A program made the position numbers and the translations under genes. Of a stretch of 64,000 nucleotides of DNA, positions 60,819 to 64,000 are shown in pieces. Under the pieces are notes generated by a model. The model worked only from the letters and a program-made list of their open reading frames with translations. It was not told the origin of the DNA and did not search any database. The stretch comes from Methylobacterium radiotolerans JCM 2831 (GTDB lineage Bacteria; Pseudomonadota; Alphaproteobacteria; Rhizobiales; Beijerinckiaceae): the NCBI RefSeq assembly GCF_000019725.1, contig NC_010505.1:3289001-3353000 (forward strand), written 5' to 3'. The stretch's first letter is position 1. Each line of letters begins with the position of its first letter.

Positions 60819-61891
60819 CAGCGGGCGACCGCGGCGCGCCGGGGCGACAGGTCCGCCACCGGCGCGGTCTCGGCGGGCCCGCGCTCCAGCGTCGCGACGG
60901 ACAGCGGCGCACCGCGGCCGCGGAGCGCGTGGGCGCCGAGGGACCGCGCCCGCACCCCGGCCGGCAGGCGCGGCAGGCGGTTGAGGAGATCCTGCGAGAT
61001 CAGGATGCCGACGCCGAGGGGGCGGCACAGGGCCTCGATCCGCGACGTCACGTTCACGGCGTCGCCGAAATACGCGATCTTGTGGCGGTCGACCCCGACT
61101 TCGGCCGTGACCACCGAGCCGCCGTGCAGGGCCGCCCGCAGCCGCGGCACCGTGCCGAACCGGGCTTGCCAGGCCGCGGCGTCCGCCTCGATCCGATCGA
61201 GCACCTCGAACACGCAGGTCACGCAGCGCGCGTCCTTCAGGCCGCGGGCCATCGGCCACGTCACCATGGCGAGATCGCCGACGTAGTCGTCCACCGAGCC
61301 GCCGTTGCGCCGCACCGGCTCGGCGAGCGTCGCGAACACCGCGCTGAGATATTCCTGCGCGCGGAGGTCGCCGTGAGTCTCCGCGAAGGCCGTGGAGCCG
61401 ACGACGTCGAGGAACAGGAAGACCCGCTCCTCCGCCACCGGCTTGTGGTAGCGGCCGATCATGAAGTTCACGAACACCTCGCCGCCGATCAGGTCGCGCA
61501 TCCGGATGACGAAGACCAGCAGGCCCGACACCGCCAGGGCGTAGGCCAGGACCCGCGCCGTCATGCGGGTCGCGGTCGTGAGGTCGTCCGGTGTCAGGGC
61601 GAACGCCCAGACGACCAGGCCGCCCAGCGCGTTGCCCGCCATGATCATCAGCACGTAGGCGAGTTCCGCGGCCAGCACGTAGAGCCAGGCCGGCAGCCGG
61701 CGGATCCGCGCCTGCAGCCCGGCCAGGATCAGCCCGCGGTCGAAGGCCAGCACCGTGGCGCCCATGCAGAGGCCGTAGGTAAATCCGGCGAGCGGCGAGG
61801 CTCCGGCCGCGAAGATGATGTTGTAGAGCAACCCCGCGCCGGCCGCCGCCAGCAGGATCAGACCCCAGAATATCCGGTGGGCCGGCAGCAT
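60818..61891 (-). CDS. Membrane-anchored class III adenylate/guanylate cyclase
   Basis: A 357-aa protein. Four to five membrane helices fill residues about 8-140. The cyclase homology domain runs from about residue 165: RVFLFLDVVGSTAFAE (metal-binding Asp), GSVDDYVGDLAMVTWP (second Asp), AALHGGSVVTAEVG and IAYFGDAVNVTSRIE. It makes cAMP or cGMP in response to an unknown membrane signal. ATG 61891 has GGAG 9 bases ahead; the frame runs further upstream without a better start. The next gene overlaps its stop. Confidence 0.87.
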   Translation of the reverse strand: MLPAHRIFWGLILLAAAGAGLLYNIIFAAGASPLAGFTYGLCMGATVLAFDRGLILAGLQARIRRLPAWLYVLAAELAYVLMIMAGNALGGLVVWAFALTPDDLTTATRMTARVLAYALAVSGLLVFVIRMRDLIGGEVFVNFMIGRYHKPVAEERVFLFLDVVGSTAFAETHGDLRAQEYLSAVFATLAEPVRRNGGSVDDYVGDLAMVTWPMARGLKDARCVTCVFEVLDRIEADAAAWQARFGTVPRLRAALHGGSVVTAEVGVDRHKIAYFGDAVNVTSRIEALCRPLGVGILISQDLLNRLPRLPAGVRARSLGAHALRGRGAPLSVATLERGPAETAPVADLSPRRAAVAR

Positions 61892-62187
61892 CGACGCATC
61901 TCCAGCAGGGCCAGCCGACGGACCGTGCGCGGGTCCGGGTGTCGCGTGGCCCTGCGCGGCGGCGCTGCGCGGGGCAGCGCAGGCTCGGCAAGCCCACGCC
62001 GCCGGACTCCGGGTATGGGCCCAAAGTTTAGCGCCGCGGGAGGCCGCATGCCATTGCTCAACGCCCCAAGATGGCGCGAGTAAGGCGTGCCGGGTTGTTG
62101 CGCGGCCGAGCCGTGATACGCCGGCGGCCCGGGACACGACCGGACCGCCGCCTGCAACCCCTGTGACAGCGAAAAGGGAGCGCTGCC

Positions 62188-63027
62188 ATGTACGCCAGGA
62201 GCTTCGGCGCGACGCGCGTCTCTGTGCCGGTCATCGGCCAGGGCACGTGGCACATCGACAGTTCGGACCGGACGGACGCGGTCCGGGCGCTGCGGGCCGG
62301 GATCGACGCCGGCATGACCCATATCGACACCGCGGAGATGTACGGCGACGCGGAGGCGATCGTCGCCGCCGCCGTCGCGGATTGCCGCGAGGAGGTGTTC
62401 CTCGTCTCGAAGGTGGTGCCGGGCAACGCGACGCGCCGGGGCGTCGCCCGGGCCTGCGAGGCCTCGCTCCGCCGCCTGCGGACGGATCGGCTGGACTGCT
62501 ACCTGCTGCACTGGCCGGGCCAGCACCCGCTGGCGGAGACGATCGCGGGCTTCGAGGACCTGCGCCGGGCGGGCAAGATCCTGTCCTGGGGCGTCAGCAA
62601 CTTCGACGTCGAGGATCTCGACCGCGCCCTCGCCATCGCGGGGCCGGACCGGATCGCGTGCAATCAGGTCCTCTACCACCTGAACGAGCGGGCCATCGAG
62701 CACGCCGTGCTGCCCTGGTGCGAGAAGCACGGCGTCGCGATGGTGGGCTACTCGCCCTTCGGCAGCGGCGACTTCCCCGATCCGGCCAGCGCCGGCGGCC
62801 GCGTGCTGGCGGGCATCGCGCAGAACCACGGCACGACGCCCTACGCGGTGGCCCTCGCCTACCTGACCCGGCTGCCGGGCACGTTCACGATCCCCAAGAC
62901 CGGTCGCCCGGACCGGGCCGTCGCGAATGCCGGCGCGGCGGACCTGCACCTCGGCGCGGCCGAGATCGCCCTGATCGACGCGCATTTCCCGCGCGGACCG
63001 CGCCCCCGGATGCTGCCGATGCTCTGA
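62188..63027 (+). CDS. Aldo/keto reductase
   Basis: A 279-aa (beta/alpha)8-barrel oxidoreductase. The catalytic tetrad is visible: Asp and Tyr in DTAEMYGDAE near residue 50, Lys in FLVSKVVPGN near 78 and His in LLHWPG near 112. NADPH-binding residues lie in FTIPKTGRPDRAVANAGA. It resembles the DkgA/B or YajO groups; the substrate is unknown. GGGAG precedes ATG 62188. It converges on the diguanylate cyclase gene 12 bases away. Confidence 0.9.
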   Translation: MYARSFGATRVSVPVIGQGTWHIDSSDRTDAVRALRAGIDAGMTHIDTAEMYGDAEAIVAAAVADCREEVFLVSKVVPGNATRRGVARACEASLRRLRTDRLDCYLLHWPGQHPLAETIAGFEDLRRAGKILSWGVSNFDVEDLDRALAIAGPDRIACNQVLYHLNERAIEHAVLPWCEKHGVAMVGYSPFGSGDFPDPASAGGRVLAGIAQNHGTTPYAVALAYLTRLPGTFTIPKTGRPDRAVANAGAADLHLGAAEIALIDAHFPRGPRPRMLPML

Positions 63028-63039
63028 GCGCGGGCCGGC

Positions 63040-64000
63040 TCAGGCCCGCAGCGCCAGGGTCACGGGATCGGCCGGCGCGGCGGCCCGGACGCGGTTGCGG
63101 CCGGCCTTCTTGGCCGCGTAGAGGGCCGCGTCCGCCGCCGGGAACAGGCCCTCGGGCGGATCGCCGCCGCCGGGATCTGCGCTGGCGACGCCGATGCTCA
63201 CCGTGGCGCTGCCCCCGACCTCCGGGGCGTGGGGGATGCGGAGGTTCACCACCGCGCGGCGGATGCGCTCCGCCGCGACGCTGGCGGCCGTCGCGTCGAG
63301 GCCCGGCAGCAGGGCGACGAACTCCTCGCCGCCGATCCGGAAGCTGAGCCCGGCGGTATCGAGGGTCCGCTGCAGGCAGTCCGCCACCGCCCTCAGCACC
63401 TCGTCGCCGCGCTGGTGGCCGAAGCGGTCGTTGAACTGCTTGAAGTGGTCGGCATCGACGATCATCAGCGCCAGGGGTGTCCGGAGCTGGACGGCACGCT
63501 TCCACTCCACGGCGAAGTGCTCGTCGTAGCTGCGCCGGTTCGGCAGGCCGGTCAGGCCGTCGGTCCGCGCGAGCACGGCGAGCGCGGCGTTCGCCTCGCG
63601 GGTGGAGGCCTCGGCGGCCACATGGCGCCCCACCTCCCGGTGCAGCAGGACCGTCAGGCCGAAGGACAGGCCGCAGAGGCACAGGATCAGGACGCCGACG
63701 ATCGCGGCCTTGTAGATCCAGACGCCGCGGATGCTGTCGACATCCGTCGCCACGGTCACGATCAGCGGCAGGTCGCCGAGGTCGGCGAAGCTGTAGACCC
63801 GCTCGACGCCGTCCAGGAACGAGCGCCCCTGGAACTCGCCGCGCGGCGTGGCCCGGTACATCTTGTAGCCCGTGCTCGCGCTGATGCTCAGGCCGAGCGC
63901 CTGCGGGAGGGCCGGCGCCCGGATCAGGAGCGTTCCGTCCCGGTGGAAGACGTTCAGGGCGATGCCGTCGTCGAAGTGCAGACGCTCGAACAAGGCCTGG
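63040..64000 (-). CDS. Diguanylate cyclase (GGDEF), 5' end outside the window
   Basis: The frame runs off the right edge; 320 residues are visible. Residues from the edge to about 85 look like the end of a periplasmic dCACHE-type sensor (LNVFHRDGTLLIRAPAL, then YSFADLGDLPLIVTVATD), and a membrane helix follows (KAAIVGVLILCLCGLSFGL). The GGDEF domain has LTGLPNRRSYDEHF, DHFKQFNDRFGHQRGDE and a GGEEF active site (FRIGGEEFVAL), so it should make c-di-GMP. The usual inhibitory RxxD site 5 residues before the motif is absent. It converges on the aldo/keto reductase gene. Confidence 0.88.
   Translation of the reverse strand, partial: QALFERLHFDDGIALNVFHRDGTLLIRAPALPQALGLSISASTGYKMYRATPRGEFQGRSFLDGVERVYSFADLGDLPLIVTVATDVDSIRGVWIYKAAIVGVLILCLCGLSFGLTVLLHREVGRHVAAEASTREANAALAVLARTDGLTGLPNRRSYDEHFAVEWKRAVQLRTPLALMIVDADHFKQFNDRFGHQRGDEVLRAVADCLQRTLDTAGLSFRIGGEEFVALLPGLDATAASVAAERIRRAVVNLRIPHAPEVGGSATVSIGVASADPGGGDPPEGLFPAADAALYAAKKAGRNRVRAAAPADPVTLALRA

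Overview
The window is GC-rich chromosomal DNA from an alphaproteobacterium, most likely a Methylobacterium/Methylorubrum-type member of the Hyphomicrobiales. This is inferred from the aerobic cobalamin gene set, the methylmalonyl-CoA mutase small subunit, the HmuQ-type heme oxygenase, the ATP-type PEP carboxykinase, the small SRP RNA next to dnaX, an EcfG-like promoter and an alphaproteobacterial infC that appears to start at ATT. I see no tRNA, rRNA, CRISPR array, insertion sequence or prophage. Most of the window is core genome, with a few small hypothetical genes.

Layout. 1-1501: the end of an unidentified plus-strand gene, then a minus-strand glycosyltransferase with a discoidin-like N-terminus. 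1634-15695: a promoter and a cobalamin riboswitch lead into cbtB-cbtA-DUF1636-cobW-cobN-cobG-cobH-cobI-cobJ. cobK lies inverted, and then cobL-cobE-cobM-cobB follow. Nearly all junctions overlap (ATGA/GTGA/TGATG). This covers most of the aerobic corrin ring pathway from precorrin-2 to hydrogenobyrinic acid a,c-diamide, plus cobalt entry and one chelatase subunit. CobA, CobF, CobS/T and the late nucleotide-loop genes are not here. 15715-18689: an XRE regulator, an HmuQ-like heme oxygenase with palindromes between them, and a polyprenyl-phosphate sugar transferase.

18766-21179: the zinc locus, with zur divergent from a 44-codon membrane peptide gene, znuC and znuB, and a Zur-box-like palindrome over the putative znu promoter. 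21180-23907: a three-gene minus-strand operon (GST, queG, NAD-epimerase-like). Then come uppP, the methylmalonyl-CoA mutase small subunit, two secreted hypotheticals and a GST. 28877-32169: a PP2C/kinase fusion coupled to comM. 32313-40198: a small PepSY-like protein, SRP RNA, dnaX, ybaB, pckA (TTG start), recR, def, fmt and truA.

40180-45063: dapE, then a minus-strand glycosyltransferase and glycogen-debranching-like enzyme behind a candidate general-stress (EcfG) promoter. 45530-49921: rpmI-rplT and pheS-pheT. infC is nearby but inverted, with an ATT start and a hairpin leader. 52421-55417: a GT4 glycosyltransferase, an alpha/beta hydrolase, DUF1150 and Hsp20. 55418-55824: a largely non-coding gap with a nested inverted repeat. 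55825-59214: two hypotheticals and the exbB-exbD-tonB energiser of outer-membrane uptake. 59513-64000: a basic coiled-coil protein, an orphan BrnA-like protein, YaiI, a small membrane protein, a membrane adenylate cyclase, an aldo/keto reductase and a truncated diguanylate cyclase.

Several genes fit a metal and cofactor theme: B12 synthesis and a B12-dependent enzyme (mutA), QueG (a cobalamin-dependent enzyme), zinc import, heme-iron release and TonB energisation of substrates such as B12 and siderophores. No large novel system is evident. The less ordinary signals are small: non-canonical starts, a possible micropeptide in the zinc operon, regulatory palindromes and hairpins, and an orphan antitoxin-like gene.
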